A DNA stretch of 64,000 nt from Eubacterium ventriosum (GCF_025150745.1 NZ_CP102282.1:1251501-1315500), one strand, 5' to 3'; counted from the first letter of the stretch, positions 47,704-57,664 are shown. Translations and numbers: made by a program. The notes: generated by a model from the letters alone, not told the origin.

Positions 47704-47748
47704 AAGGAGCTGTCGCACTATGCTTATAGGGTGGCAGCCCTTGTTTTT
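47704..47748 (+). terminator. Terminator after the small Cys-rich gene
   Basis: AAGGAGCTGTC pairs with GGCAGCCCTT (one bulge) and GTTTTT follows. Its left arm resembles that of the hairpin at 26044. The remaining gap to 47948 is AT-rich with no further feature. Confidence 0.65.
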
Positions 47749-47948
47749 CTGTGAAATTATTTTGAAAAAGATTATTTTTTGAAAATATTGTTTGTAAGTT
47801 ACAGCTATTGTTACTAGAAAATGAATTTTCATAAAAATAGGAAATTTAGGAACTCTAATAATATGGAATTTTTGATTAGTATTTAGGTTGTTTTTTTACA
47901 ACATAATTAAAAATATAATGATATTTAACGAAAGTTGAGGGAGATTAA

Positions 47949-48833
47949 GTGGATAAGAAGAGAACAGTTTTACAGTTTATTTTGCAATACATTGGGATTA
48001 CCATTGCTTCAATTATGTATGCAATGGCGTTGGCATGGTTCCTTAATCCTAATCAGCTGGCACCGGGAGGCGTGTCAGGTATTGCCATTGTTTTGAAGGA
48101 GATTTTTCCATTTTTGCCGGGAATCGGTGCACTTATTTTGATTTTTAATATTCCAATTCTTCTTCTTGGAGTTTGGAAGTTTGGCGTGAAGTTTACTATT
48201 TCAACTATTTATACGGTTGTTTTTTCGTCTATTGTCATTGACCTGATTCCAAGTATTACAGGCATTAAGGCCATTACTATGGATCCTATGCTTGCAGCGG
48301 TTATCGGTGGTGCTTTGCATGGTATTGCCATTGGTATTTTGTTTAGACTTGAAACTACAACAGGCGGAACTGACGTTATTATTAAAATTATCAGACAGAA
48401 GAAACCTCATCTTAAAACAGGTCAGCTTTATATTATTTTGGACCTTGTAATTCTTGCAGCGTCTGCTGTGGCGTTTAGAAATATCGAGGTTGCTCTTTAT
48501 GCGGGAATTACTATTTATATTACTTCAGCGGTTATGGATAAGGCGTTGTACAACGGCGACCAGCAGACTATGGTTTATATTGTAAGTGCTAAGCGTAAAA
48601 TTATTGCAGACAGAATGCTTCAGGAACTTGATCTTGGGGTGACTATGCTTCAGGCAGTTGGTGCTTATAAGAATAACGAAACTGAGGTTATTATGTGCGT
48701 TATGAGAAAAGCAACTTTGGTTAAGGTTAGAAATCTGTTGAAGGAAGTTGATCCGGATGCATTTATGATTGTTAGCACAGCTAATGAAGTTTTCGGTGAA
48801 GGATTTAAGAACCAGTACGAAACTGAGATTTAA
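47949..48833 (+). CDS. YitT-family membrane protein
   Basis: The 294-residue protein has five to six membrane segments in the first 200 residues (YitT/DUF161 fold) with FLNPNQLAPGGVSGIA and LETTTGGTDVI, and a C-terminal cytosolic DUF2179 domain (about 210-290). The family is widespread in Firmicutes with no firm function; transport has been suggested. The start is GTG 47949, 6 nt after GGGAG. It stands alone between the small Cys protein and proB. Confidence 0.92.
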   Translation: MDKKRTVLQFILQYIGITIASIMYAMALAWFLNPNQLAPGGVSGIAIVLKEIFPFLPGIGALILIFNIPILLLGVWKFGVKFTISTIYTVVFSSIVIDLIPSITGIKAITMDPMLAAVIGGALHGIAIGILFRLETTTGGTDVIIKIIRQKKPHLKTGQLYIILDLVILAASAVAFRNIEVALYAGITIYITSAVMDKALYNGDQQTMVYIVSAKRKIIADRMLQELDLGVTMLQAVGAYKNNETEVIMCVMRKATLVKVRNLLKEVDPDAFMIVSTANEVFGEGFKNQYETEI

Positions 48834-49044
48834 GTAAAGAATTTAGAAAAAATTATGAAATTGAAAAATTGGAATTAATATAAATTGAATTTGATTGAAA
48901 TATAAATCAAGCGTTTTGAACATTTTTATACAAAATTAGCGCTGGTTTAGTTTACAAATGAATATACTTGTTTTAAAATAAAAATGTTTATGACGTAAAG
49001 TTATTAAGGTACCTAAATGGATTGAATAAAAGACGGGAGAAATT

Positions 49045-49830
49045 ATGGCAACATTAAAAGACGTAAAGAGAATTGTAATTAAAGTAGGAACATCAACATT
49101 GACTCACCATACGGGAAAGAGCAATATCAGACAGATTAAGAAGCTGGTTGCAGTTATTTCAGATATTGTTAATTCAGGTGTTGAAGTGGCACTTGTTACT
49201 TCGGGTGCTATTGGAGTTGGTGTTGGTAAGTTGGGACTTCGCGATAGACCGACTAATACGGCAGGCAAGCAGGCAGCGGCAACTATCGGTCAGTGCGAGT
49301 TAATGTTTATGTATGACAAGATGTTTGCAGAATTTGGTCACACAGTTGGACAGTTTCTTATAACTAAGAGAGACGTTGATAATGACGAGTGCAGAGAGAA
49401 TCTTATAAATGCGTTTGAGAAAACTTTTGAATACGGAGCAATTCCGATTATTAATGAAAATGATGCAGTGGCAGTTGAGGAAATTGTTTTTGGTGACAAC
49501 GACAGTCTTTCAGCCATTGTTGCAAAATTAATTAAGGCTGATGCGTTGTTGATTCTTACAGATATTGACGGACTTTATGATAAGGATCCACATAAGGATG
49601 AAGATGCCAGAATTATTCCTGTTGTTGAAGAAATAACAGAGCATTTGTTTGAAATTGCAGGTGGTAAGGGCTCAAAATTCGGAACCGGTGGAATGATTAC
49701 AAAGCTTCAGGCAGCACAGATTGCTACAGAAGTTGGAATTCCTACAATTGTTATGAATGGTGGAGATTCTGATAATATCTATAGAGTGTTGGAGGGACAT
49801 CAGGTAGGAACATTTTTTACTGCAAAGTAG
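49045..49830 (+). CDS. proB: Glutamate 5-kinase (short form without PUA)
   Basis: The 261-residue kinase phosphorylates glutamate in the first step of proline synthesis. Features are IVIKVGTSTLT near the start, LVTSGAIGVGVGKL, EFGHTVGQFLIT (partly conserved), NENDAV, and the C-terminal GSKFGTGGMITKLQAA. The usual PUA RNA-binding domain (about 100 residues) is absent, as in some Firmicute and other short ProB enzymes. It lies 80 bp before proA. GGGAG is upstream of the ATG. Confidence 0.96.
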   Translation: MATLKDVKRIVIKVGTSTLTHHTGKSNIRQIKKLVAVISDIVNSGVEVALVTSGAIGVGVGKLGLRDRPTNTAGKQAAATIGQCELMFMYDKMFAEFGHTVGQFLITKRDVDNDECRENLINAFEKTFEYGAIPIINENDAVAVEEIVFGDNDSLSAIVAKLIKADALLILTDIDGLYDKDPHKDEDARIIPVVEEITEHLFEIAGGKGSKFGTGGMITKLQAAQIATEVGIPTIVMNGGDSDNIYRVLEGHQVGTFFTAK

Positions 49831-49910
49831 ATAGAATATAATAGGTATTCATACAATGAAAAAATATAATAATGCATATATAATTACAAAGGACTGAAAA
49901 AGGAGGGCAT

Positions 49911-51149
49911 ATGTTAGAAAGATTAGGTATAAATGCCAAAGAAGCTGAAAAAACATTAATGGTTGCTTCAAGTGAAAAGAAGAATCAGGCTTTAAAGAAG
50001 ATTGCAGAAGGTCTTATTGAAAATACAGATAAGATTATTGAAGCTAACAAGGTTGATTTGGAAAATGGTGAAAAAAACGGAATGGCAAAGTCCATGCTTG
50101 ACCGTCTTAAATTAGATAAAGAAAGAATCGAAGGAATGGCTAAGGGAGTTCTTGATGTGGCAACTCTTCCTGAACCTGTAGGAAGAATTCTTTCAGCCAC
50201 AGAAAGACCTAATGGTCTTAGAATAGAAAAAGTGTCTACTCCAATTGGAGTTATTGCAGTTATTTTTGAGGCAAGACCGAATGTTACTTCTGATGCAGCA
50301 GCCCTTTGTCTGAAATCAGGAAATACTGTTATTTTGAGAGGTGGCAAGGAAGCAATTAATTCTAACAAAACAATTGCCAAAGTAATGCGCCAGGCTGTGA
50401 AAGAAGCAGGAATGCCGGAAGATGTAATACAGTTAGTTGAAGATACATCAAGGGAAAGTGCTAACGAATTAATGAAGATGAATGAGTATGTTGATGTGCT
50501 TATTCCACGAGGCGGTGCCGGATTAATTCAGGCAGTTGTAAAGAATGCTACAGTTCCTGTTATTGAAACAGGTGTTGGTAATTGTCATATTTATATTGAC
50601 AAGAATGCAGACCTTAAAAAAGCAGTTGATATTGTATTTAATGCAAAAACATCAAGACCTTCAGTATGCAATGCGGCTGAAAGTTTGTTAATACATAAAG
50701 ATATTGCAAAAGAAGCCCTTGTTGCAATAAAAAACAAATTAGACGAAAAAGATGTAACTTTGGTAGGGGACAGTAAAGCAAGAGAGATAATTCCGGATAT
50801 GGAAAAAGCAACAGACGCAGATTGGGCAACAGAATATCTTGATTATAAGATGTCTGTTAAGATTGTAGATTCAGTAGAAGAAGCAATAGACCATATTTAT
50901 AAATATAGTACGGGGCACAGTGAATGTATTGTTACTGAAAATGCAGGAACTGCAGAAAAGTTTATGAATCAGGTTGATTCAGCAGCGGTTTATTTGAATG
51001 CAAGCACAAGATTTACAGATGGTGGAGAGTTTGGTTTCGGTGCAGAAATCGGAATTTCCACACAGAAACTTCATGCAAGAGGACCAATCGGTTTGCCTGA
51101 GTTGCAGTCATTTAAGTATAAGATATACGGTGATGGACAGATAAGATAG
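49911..51149 (+). CDS. proA: Glutamate-5-semialdehyde dehydrogenase (gamma-glutamyl phosphate reductase)
   Basis: The 412-residue enzyme reduces gamma-glutamyl phosphate to the semialdehyde with NADPH. Catalytic Cys 253 lies in SRPSVCNAAES; IPRGGAGLI and ASTRFTDGGEFGFGAEIGIST are typical ProA motifs. Length is normal. It is the second gene of the proBA pair, with AAGGAGG before the ATG, and a strong terminator follows. Confidence 0.97.
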   Translation: MLERLGINAKEAEKTLMVASSEKKNQALKKIAEGLIENTDKIIEANKVDLENGEKNGMAKSMLDRLKLDKERIEGMAKGVLDVATLPEPVGRILSATERPNGLRIEKVSTPIGVIAVIFEARPNVTSDAAALCLKSGNTVILRGGKEAINSNKTIAKVMRQAVKEAGMPEDVIQLVEDTSRESANELMKMNEYVDVLIPRGGAGLIQAVVKNATVPVIETGVGNCHIYIDKNADLKKAVDIVFNAKTSRPSVCNAAESLLIHKDIAKEALVAIKNKLDEKDVTLVGDSKAREIIPDMEKATDADWATEYLDYKMSVKIVDSVEEAIDHIYKYSTGHSECIVTENAGTAEKFMNQVDSAAVYLNASTRFTDGGEFGFGAEIGISTQKLHARGPIGLPELQSFKYKIYGDGQIR

Positions 51150-51166
51150 TAGTTTAGGTAATATAA

Positions 51167-51210
51167 AAATCGGAGGAGATATGTGGAAAATATAATCCTT
51201 CGATTTTTTT
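51167..51210 (+). terminator. Terminator of proBA
   Basis: AAATCGGAGGA pairs with TCCTTCGATTT (one G-U) over an 18-nt loop and is followed by TTTT. The gap to 51418 is otherwise AT-rich and unremarkable. Confidence 0.88.
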
Positions 51211-51418
51211 ATTCTATAGAAAATTTCTCTGAAATTCCTATAGAATAAAATGCTTTGCAGGATTGCAGATTATTGTTAGTTCATAATTTTTTAATTTATA
51301 ATTAATGGACTAAATGTGAAAAATTTGATATATTAATAGTTAAAATGAAAATAAAAATATTTAGATATGAAATATGAGGGAAAAGGGAAAATAAATACAA
51401 AGGAGTATAATAATAGTT

Positions 51419-52297
51419 ATGAAAAAATTATTATTCATTATTAATCCTAAAGCGGGGGTAAAAAAGAACAAACATTTTGTAGATGATGCCCTTGAGATTT
51501 TTGAAAAAGCGGGATATAAGGTTGGAGTTAAGTATACAAAGAAGAGAGCAGATGGAACACGCATAGCAAGAGATTATGGCGCTAAGGCAGACTTGATTGT
51601 GTGTATGGGTGGAGACGGAACACTCAACGAGGTTATGCAGGGAATGCTGGAAGGTGAAATTTCAACACCTTTAGGATATATTCCGGCAGGCTCAACTAAT
51701 GATTTCGCTAATAGTTTAGGATTAAGAACCAACCCTAAGGATCAGGCAGAGTTTATTATGGAAACAGAAGCAAAATCACTTGATCTGGGATGGTTTAATG
51801 GAAGATATTTCGTTTATACTGCATCTGCAGGTATTTTTACGGAAACATCTTACTCAACACCACAGGAATTAAAAAATAGATTAGGACATTTTGCTTATGT
51901 ACTTCATGGAATTAGAGAAGTGTTCAAAATCAGAAGGTTAAAACTTAGAATTGAGACAGAAGATGAGGTGTATGAGAATAAATATATATTCGTAGCCATA
52001 AACAATGCAAAAAAAGTTGGCGGAATAATGAGATTGGACAAGGCTCATGTAGAGTTTAATGATGGCGAGTTTGAACTTATGCTTGTTGAATTTCCAAAGG
52101 ATTTTATTCAGTTAATGAAGACTGTTGGAAAGATATTTATGCAGGATTTTTCAGGCAATATAACATTTAAACAGATTAAAAGTGCAAAGATTACAAACTG
52201 TTCAGATGTTAACTGGTCATTAGACGGTGAAAAAGAGAAAGCCCATGATTTTGTTGAATTTAAAGTTATTCACAATGCCATAAACTTTATATATTAA
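51419..52297 (+). CDS. Diacylglycerol/lipid kinase family protein (YegS/DgkB-like)
   Basis: The 292-residue protein starts LLFIINPKAG and has the nucleotide-binding GGDGTLNE at residues 64-71 and PAGSTNDFA near 92, all diagnostic of the DAGK/sphingosine-kinase catalytic fold. It probably phosphorylates diacylglycerol or a related lipid at the membrane, recycling lipid from teichoic-acid synthesis. Substrate is inferred. AAAGGAG lies 12 nt upstream of the ATG, slightly far. Monocistronic. Confidence 0.9.
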   Translation: MKKLLFIINPKAGVKKNKHFVDDALEIFEKAGYKVGVKYTKKRADGTRIARDYGAKADLIVCMGGDGTLNEVMQGMLEGEISTPLGYIPAGSTNDFANSLGLRTNPKDQAEFIMETEAKSLDLGWFNGRYFVYTASAGIFTETSYSTPQELKNRLGHFAYVLHGIREVFKIRRLKLRIETEDEVYENKYIFVAINNAKKVGGIMRLDKAHVEFNDGEFELMLVEFPKDFIQLMKTVGKIFMQDFSGNITFKQIKSAKITNCSDVNWSLDGEKEKAHDFVEFKVIHNAINFIY

Positions 52298-52382
52298 AAA
52301 ATCAAATTGCAAAAGATAAATCTAATATACCTCAGTAGTATATTTGACAATAAAAACAAGACTGGATGTAAGAGAGGTTTAT

Positions 52383-53744
52383 ATGACTGTAACTAAGGAA
52401 AATATTAAGGACTTTACTGAAAAATATGCACAGATTTGTCGTAAAAATGACACAGTTGAGAAGGAACTTTTTACTGAGTATGGAGTAAAAAGAGGACTTA
52501 GAGATTTAAACGGAAAAGGTGTACTTACAGGTATAACTAACATTTCAAGAGTTGAATCTTCTAAGATAGTTGATGGAAAGAGTGTGCCTTGCGAAGGACG
52601 ACTTTATTTCAGAGGTTATAAAATTCAGGATTTAGTTAACGGATTTATGTCCGAGAACAGATTTGGTTTTGAAGAAGTAGCATATTTATTGCTTTTTGGA
52701 GAATTACCAAGTGAAGATAATCTGACTGAATTTAAGAAAATGATGGCTGTATCAAGACGATTGCCAACTAACTTTGTGCGTGACGTAATTATGAAAGCGC
52801 CAAGTGAAGATATTATGAACACATTGTCTAAGTGTGTTTTGACTTTGGCATCATATGACAAGAATATGTCAGATACATCAGTGGAAAATGTTATTAGACA
52901 GAGCATTAATTTAATCAGTACATTCCCTATGATTTCTGTATATGGTTACCATGCATATAACCATTATAAGAGAAACAAAAGTTTATATATTCACAGACCT
53001 AAGCCGGAGCTTTCAACAAGTGAAAACATTCTTAGAATGTTAAGACCGGATAAGAAATACACAGAATTAGAAGCCAAGGTTTTAGACTTAGCATTGGTTC
53101 TTCATATGGAACATGGTGGTGGTAATAACTCTACTTTTACAACAAGAGTTGTAACTTCATCAGGTTCAGATACTTATGCTACAATTTCAGCAGCACTTTC
53201 TTCATTGAAAGGACCACGTCATGGTGGTGCGAATATTAAAGTTGTAGAAATGTTTAAGGACATTAAACATAATGTTCATGATATAACGGATAGGGATGAA
53301 GTTAAGGAGTATTTAAGAAAGATACTTAATAAAGAAGTTTTTAACAGACAGGGACTTATTTATGGTATGGGTCATGCAGTATATTCAATTTCTGACCCAA
53401 GAGCTGAGATTTTCAAAAGCTTCGTAGAGAAGTTAGCTACTGAAAAGGGCAGAACTAAAGATTTTAACTTGTATAGTATGATTGAAACTTTGGCTCCGCA
53501 GGTTATTGCAGAGGAAAGACAGATTTACAAGGGTGTTAGTGCCAACGTAGACTTTTACAGTGGTTTGGTTTATAGTATGCTTGATATTCCTGAAGAGCTA
53601 TTTACACCTATGTTTGCAATAGCACGTATTGTAGGATGGAGTGCTCATCGTATCGAGGAAATCATTACAGCAGATAAGATTATGCGTCCGGCATATGTAA
53701 GCAACTGCGACTACTATGATTATACAAACATTGAAGAAAGATAA
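52383..53744 (+). CDS. gltA: Citrate synthase
   Basis: The 453-residue enzyme condenses acetyl-CoA with oxaloacetate. Catalytic residues are His 244 (HMEHGGGNNST), His 331 (YGMGHAVYS) and Asp 390 (ANVDFYSG). The N-terminal domain is longer than in many bacteria, as often seen in Clostridia. It likely serves glutamate synthesis, fitting the nearby proBA. ATG 52383 follows GAGAGG; an in-frame start at 52344 has no site. No aconitase or isocitrate dehydrogenase gene follows. Confidence 0.96.
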   Translation: MTVTKENIKDFTEKYAQICRKNDTVEKELFTEYGVKRGLRDLNGKGVLTGITNISRVESSKIVDGKSVPCEGRLYFRGYKIQDLVNGFMSENRFGFEEVAYLLLFGELPSEDNLTEFKKMMAVSRRLPTNFVRDVIMKAPSEDIMNTLSKCVLTLASYDKNMSDTSVENVIRQSINLISTFPMISVYGYHAYNHYKRNKSLYIHRPKPELSTSENILRMLRPDKKYTELEAKVLDLALVLHMEHGGGNNSTFTTRVVTSSGSDTYATISAALSSLKGPRHGGANIKVVEMFKDIKHNVHDITDRDEVKEYLRKILNKEVFNRQGLIYGMGHAVYSISDPRAEIFKSFVEKLATEKGRTKDFNLYSMIETLAPQVIAEERQIYKGVSANVDFYSGLVYSMLDIPEELFTPMFAIARIVGWSAHRIEEIITADKIMRPAYVSNCDYYDYTNIEER

Positions 53745-53848
53745 GAATTTTGGATAATAATCCATAGTAAAAAAATGCAATTTTGCAATATAAAAATGCA
53801 TTGACGAATGTAATAAAAAACACATCAATAAATGTAATAAAAAAGTAT

Positions 53849-53997
53849 AAAAAATCGGTTACAAAAAGATTAAGACATAAACACTAAACGAAAATATTAA
53901 AACGTAAATATTAAGGTGTAAACGCCAATATGTAGATATTAAAATATAAATGTTGAAGTGTAATGTTAAAGCTTGATAAAGTTGTAACCGATTTTTT
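53849..53997. repeat. 16-bp perfect inverted repeat enclosing AT-rich repeats
   Basis: AAAAAATCGGTTACAA (53849-53864) pairs exactly with TTGTAACCGATTTTTT (53982-53997). The 117-bp interior is very AT-rich with degenerate short repeats of the type GTAAATATTAA. The right arm and its T-run resemble a terminator with an oversized loop, and its first six bases are the -35 of the greA promoter. The whole gap 53745-54057 has no gene. Confidence 0.7.
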
Positions 53998-54010
53998 TTA
54001 GTGTTATAAT
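53982..54010 (+). promoter_or_regulatory. Promoter of greA
   Basis: TTGTAA (53982-53987) and TATAAT (54005-54010) are 17 bp apart. The -35 is embedded in the right arm of the 16-bp inverted repeat. Confidence 0.65.
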
Positions 54011-54057
54011 AAAATGATTAGAGAAAGTACAAGATTTTAATAAAAACAGGAGGCATT

Positions 54058-54555
54058 ATGAAGCTTACACAGAGTGATGTTGAAAAAATAAAAGAAGAAA
54101 TTGAACATAGAAAATTAGTCGTAAGGCCTGAGGCTATCGAAGCTGTAAAAGAGGCAAGAGCCCAGGGAGATTTAAGTGAAAATTTTGAATATTATGCAGC
54201 AAAGAAAGACAAGAACAAAAACGAGGGACGTATCAGATACCTTGAAAGAGTATTGAAGACAGCTACAATTATAAGTGACGAATCAGCAGATGATGAAGTG
54301 GGATTAAATAACACTGTTCAGGTTTATTTTGAAGACGATGACGAAACAGAAACTTTCAAGATTGTAAGTACAATGCGTGGAGATTCAATTAGTGGTAGAA
54401 TAAGCGGCGACTCTCCTATGGGAGCAGCCCTTATGGGACACAAGGTTGGAGACAGAGTTGAAGTAAAGGTAAACGAAAAAGTAAGTTATTATGTTGTGAT
54501 TAAATCTATTGAAAATACAGGTGAAGAGGAAACAGACACAATTAGGACTTTTTAA
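54058..54555 (+). CDS. greA: Transcription elongation factor GreA
   Basis: The 165-residue protein has the N-terminal coiled coil with ARAQGDLSENFEYYAAKKDK, whose acidic tip enters the RNA polymerase channel, and a C-terminal FKBP-like domain with ISGDSPMGAALMGHKVGD. It promotes cleavage of backtracked RNA. AGGAGG precedes the ATG. It is followed by a KdpD-like gene after one base. Confidence 0.97.
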   Translation: MKLTQSDVEKIKEEIEHRKLVVRPEAIEAVKEARAQGDLSENFEYYAAKKDKNKNEGRIRYLERVLKTATIISDESADDEVGLNNTVQVYFEDDDETETFKIVSTMRGDSISGRISGDSPMGAALMGHKVGDRVEVKVNEKVSYYVVIKSIENTGEEETDTIRTF

Positions 54556-54556
54556 T

Positions 54557-55201
54557 ATGAAAAATAATATAAAAAAGGGCAGATTAACTATTTATACAAG
54601 TTATAGTCCCGGAGCTGGAAAGACCCATATAATGTTAAGGGATGCTTTACAAAATTATGGGGAGAAGGTTGTTATAGGCTTTTTAAATGGCAAGGAAAGA
54701 AAAATCAAAGGCTCTAAAATAAAACCGGTTCATCATTATTCATTAGAGAAAATAGTTTCAAAATACAATTTTGAGAATGTTGTGATTATGGACGAAATGG
54801 GAATGGGCGGAAAATGTGAGGATGATAAATCTTTTATTTATGAAGATATTGAAAAAATACTGAATGCAGGAATAAATGTATATACAAGTACTAATTTAAA
54901 GAGATTTCAGAATGTAAATAGCAGTTTTAAAGAAATATCAGGAATAGGTGTAAAGAAAACCATTCCGATAAGGTTTCTTGAAATGGCTGATAGAATTGTT
55001 TTTGTAGATAGAAAACCGGAGCTTTTGGAAAATGATTACAAAACCGGAGAACTTTTTTGTAATAAAAATCAAAATTCACGGATTATGCAGAAAAATTTTA
55101 ACCCGGAAATTCTTAAAAAATATAGAGTTATAAGTTTGGAAATATTGAAGGAATATAGAAACAAAATTGAAATTATAGAAAATAATGATAAAAATATATA
55201 A
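54557..55201 (+). CDS. Stand-alone KdpD-type sensor (ATP-binding) domain protein
   Basis: The 214-residue protein matches only the N-terminal domain of KdpD potassium sensor kinases: GRLTIYTSYSPGAGKTH with Walker A Lys 22, VVIGFLNGKE, VVIMDEMGMGG, NAGINVYTSTNLKRFQNVN and a C-terminal EMADRIVFVD. There is no kinase or membrane part. Free-standing KdpD N-domains occur in some bacteria, sometimes next to potassium transporters; here the neighbour is greA. The start ATG 54557 is 1 bp after the greA stop with only a weak AGGA, so it is probably translated by coupling. The DE of the usual Walker B region is kept. Confidence 0.85.
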   Translation: MKNNIKKGRLTIYTSYSPGAGKTHIMLRDALQNYGEKVVIGFLNGKERKIKGSKIKPVHHYSLEKIVSKYNFENVVIMDEMGMGGKCEDDKSFIYEDIEKILNAGINVYTSTNLKRFQNVNSSFKEISGIGVKKTIPIRFLEMADRIVFVDRKPELLENDYKTGELFCNKNQNSRIMQKNFNPEILKKYRVISLEILKEYRNKIEIIENNDKNI

Positions 55202-55316
55202 AAACAGTGTTTTTTATAATTAGAAAGTATTTGTAAAAGTATAATCCCGTGATAAAATATAGTGTAAGAATATACGAAACGGGAATGAAAATAATTGAAA
55301 AATGGAGGAAGAAAGC

Positions 55317-55859
55317 ATGAATATTATGCATGATATTTCACCGGAAAGAATTAGACCGGCTGATTTCATTGCGACAATCGAAATAACTAAAGGAAGCAAG
55401 AAGAAATATGAATTAGATAAAGAAACCGGATTATTGATTTTAGACAGAGTTTTGTATTCTTCAGTTCACTATCCGGCTAATTATGGATTTATTCCAAGAA
55501 CTATTGATGAAGATGGAGATCCATTAGATGTTTTGGTTTTGTGTTCAGAACCTATAGAACCTATGTCTTTAGTAAGATGCTATCCTATAGGTGTTATGTA
55601 TATGGTTGACAGTGGTGATAATGATGATAAGATTATTGCTATTCCATATGGAGATCCAACCTATAATTGCTACACAGATATTAATCAGTTACCATCACAT
55701 ATTTTTGAAGAAATAAAGAATTTCTTTAATATTTACAAGAATCTGGAAGGAAAACAGACTAAAGTTGACGAGTTTGGCGGACCTGTAGATGCGGCAAAGA
55801 TTATATATAAGTGTATAGATATTTATAATAAAAAATACAATAATTCAACAGAAAAGTAA
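55317..55859 (+). CDS. ppa: Soluble inorganic pyrophosphatase (family I)
   Basis: The 180-residue protein has the family I signature DEDGDPLDV (Asp 66, Asp 68, Asp 71), plus [11 protein letters not shown] upstream and [11 protein letters not shown] downstream. It hydrolyses pyrophosphate in the cytosol. ATG 55317 is 7 nt after GGAGG. TTGTAA (55231) and TAAAAT (55253) with a 16-bp spacer are a plausible promoter. The peptidase gene starts 22 bp later, so they may be co-transcribed. Confidence 0.93.
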   Translation: MNIMHDISPERIRPADFIATIEITKGSKKKYELDKETGLLILDRVLYSSVHYPANYGFIPRTIDEDGDPLDVLVLCSEPIEPMSLVRCYPIGVMYMVDSGDNDDKIIAIPYGDPTYNCYTDINQLPSHIFEEIKNFFNIYKNLEGKQTKVDEFGGPVDAAKIIYKCIDIYNKKYNNSTEK

Positions 55860-55881
55860 TACATAATCTTAGAGGAGCAGG

Positions 55882-57660
55882 ATGATGACAGTTAATGAAA
55901 AGATTAAGGCTCTAAGAGATAGAATGAGTAGGCACAATATAGATATTTATATTGTGCCTACTTGCGATTTTCACGGGTCGGAATATGTAGGGGATTATTT
56001 TAAAACAAGAGAATTTATTTCAGGATTTACAGGATCGGCAGGAACCGTTGTTGTTACTTTGAAAGAAGCAGCGCTGTGGACTGATGGAAGATATTTTCTT
56101 CAGGCAGAAAGCCAGCTTAAGAACACAGAGATTAAGCTTATGAAAAGTGGTCAGTGTAATGTTCCAACTATTAGGGAATATTTGCAAAAAAATGCAACAG
56201 AATCTTTGGTGGTAGGTTTTGATGGAAGAATGATGACAGCCACAATGGCAGAAGAAATAGAATCCATAAAAAATATATCAGTTATAAGTGATGTAGATCT
56301 TGTTGGAGAAATTTGGGAGAACAGACCTTTAATGTGCTGTAAGCCTGTATGGAATCTTTCGTTAGAATATTGCGGAAAAACAAGGGCTCATAAGCTTGGT
56401 GATATAAGGGAAGAAATGAAAAACAAAGAGGTGGATGTTTTAGTTTTGACTTCTTTAGAAGAAACAGCCTGGACGTTAAATCTTCGTGGTGATGATGTGG
56501 AATGTACACCTGTATTTCTCTCTTTTATGTTAATAACTTCTTTAGATGCCACATTATATGTTCAGAAAGCATCCATACAAGATGAGATAGTTAAAGAATT
56601 AGAGAATGACGGAATAGTAGTTGAAGATTATTTTAAAATATATGACGCATTAGAAAATACAAAAAACAAAAAAGTATGGATTGATAAGAATAGTGCTAAT
56701 TATAATATTGTCAAAAAAATAAAGACCCATAATGAAGTTATAAACTGTTTTACACCTGCACTGAATCAGAAAGCTATTAAGAATCCAACGGAAATTTCCA
56801 ATATGAAAAAAGCTCATTTGTTAGATGGTATTGCAATGACCAAATTTATTTATTGGCTTAAGACTAATGTTGGAAAAGAAAAAATTACGGAACTTTCTTT
56901 AGGAGAAAAATTAGAAGAATTTAGAACTGTGGCAAAAAGCTATATTGAGCCAAGCTTTACGCCTATAGTTGGCTATAATGATCATGGAGCCATTGTTCAT
57001 TATAGTGCAAATAAAGAATCAGATTATGAAATTAAAGATGAAGGTATGGTATTAATAGATTCAGGGGGACATTACCTTGAAGGAACAACAGATATAACAA
57101 GAACAATAAGTCTCGGAAAAGTTACACCTAAAATGAAAAAGATGTATACGGCTGTACTTAAGGGCCATTTGAATTTGGCAGCGTCAGTATTTAAGGAAGG
57201 CTGTTCAGGAGTTGCCATAGACTATAATGCCAGACAACCATTATGGGACTTAGGACTTGATTACAATCATGGTACGGGACATGGAGTGGGCTATTTGCTT
57301 AGTGTTCATGAACCACCTAATGCCATAAGGTACAGAATTCTTCCGGATAATCAATTTAATCCAGTATTTAAAGAAGGAATGATAACTAGCAATGAACCGG
57401 GAGTTTATTTAGAGGGAGAGTTTGGAATAAGAATTGAAAACTTAGTTTTATGTGAGAAAAAAGAGCAGAACCAATGGGGAACATTTTTATGTTTTAAACC
57501 ATTAACATTGGTTCCGTATGATAGGGAACTTATATCTTTTGAGGACATGGCAGATAAAGAAATTGAATTACTTGATAATTATCACAAAATGGTATATGAA
57601 ATGATTTCTCCATATTTAACATTAGAAGAAAAAATATGGTTAAAAGATACTGTTAATTGA
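55882..57660 (+). CDS. Xaa-Pro aminopeptidase (M24B)
   Basis: The 592-residue cytosolic metallopeptidase has two creatinase-like N-terminal domains and a pita-bread catalytic domain. The metal ligands are Asp 393, Asp 404, His 467, Glu 505 and Glu 519, seen in LIDSGGHY, TTDITRT, GTGHGVG, SNEPGVY and IRIENL. Length fits the long aminopeptidase P form of Firmicutes. It removes residues before Pro from peptides. AGAGGAG is upstream; ATG 55885 has slightly better spacing than 55882. Confidence 0.95.
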   Translation: MMTVNEKIKALRDRMSRHNIDIYIVPTCDFHGSEYVGDYFKTREFISGFTGSAGTVVVTLKEAALWTDGRYFLQAESQLKNTEIKLMKSGQCNVPTIREYLQKNATESLVVGFDGRMMTATMAEEIESIKNISVISDVDLVGEIWENRPLMCCKPVWNLSLEYCGKTRAHKLGDIREEMKNKEVDVLVLTSLEETAWTLNLRGDDVECTPVFLSFMLITSLDATLYVQKASIQDEIVKELENDGIVVEDYFKIYDALENTKNKKVWIDKNSANYNIVKKIKTHNEVINCFTPALNQKAIKNPTEISNMKKAHLLDGIAMTKFIYWLKTNVGKEKITELSLGEKLEEFRTVAKSYIEPSFTPIVGYNDHGAIVHYSANKESDYEIKDEGMVLIDSGGHYLEGTTDITRTISLGKVTPKMKKMYTAVLKGHLNLAASVFKEGCSGVAIDYNARQPLWDLGLDYNHGTGHGVGYLLSVHEPPNAIRYRILPDNQFNPVFKEGMITSNEPGVYLEGEFGIRIENLVLCEKKEQNQWGTFLCFKPLTLVPYDRELISFEDMADKEIELLDNYHKMVYEMISPYLTLEEKIWLKDTVN

Positions 57661-57664
57661 AGAT

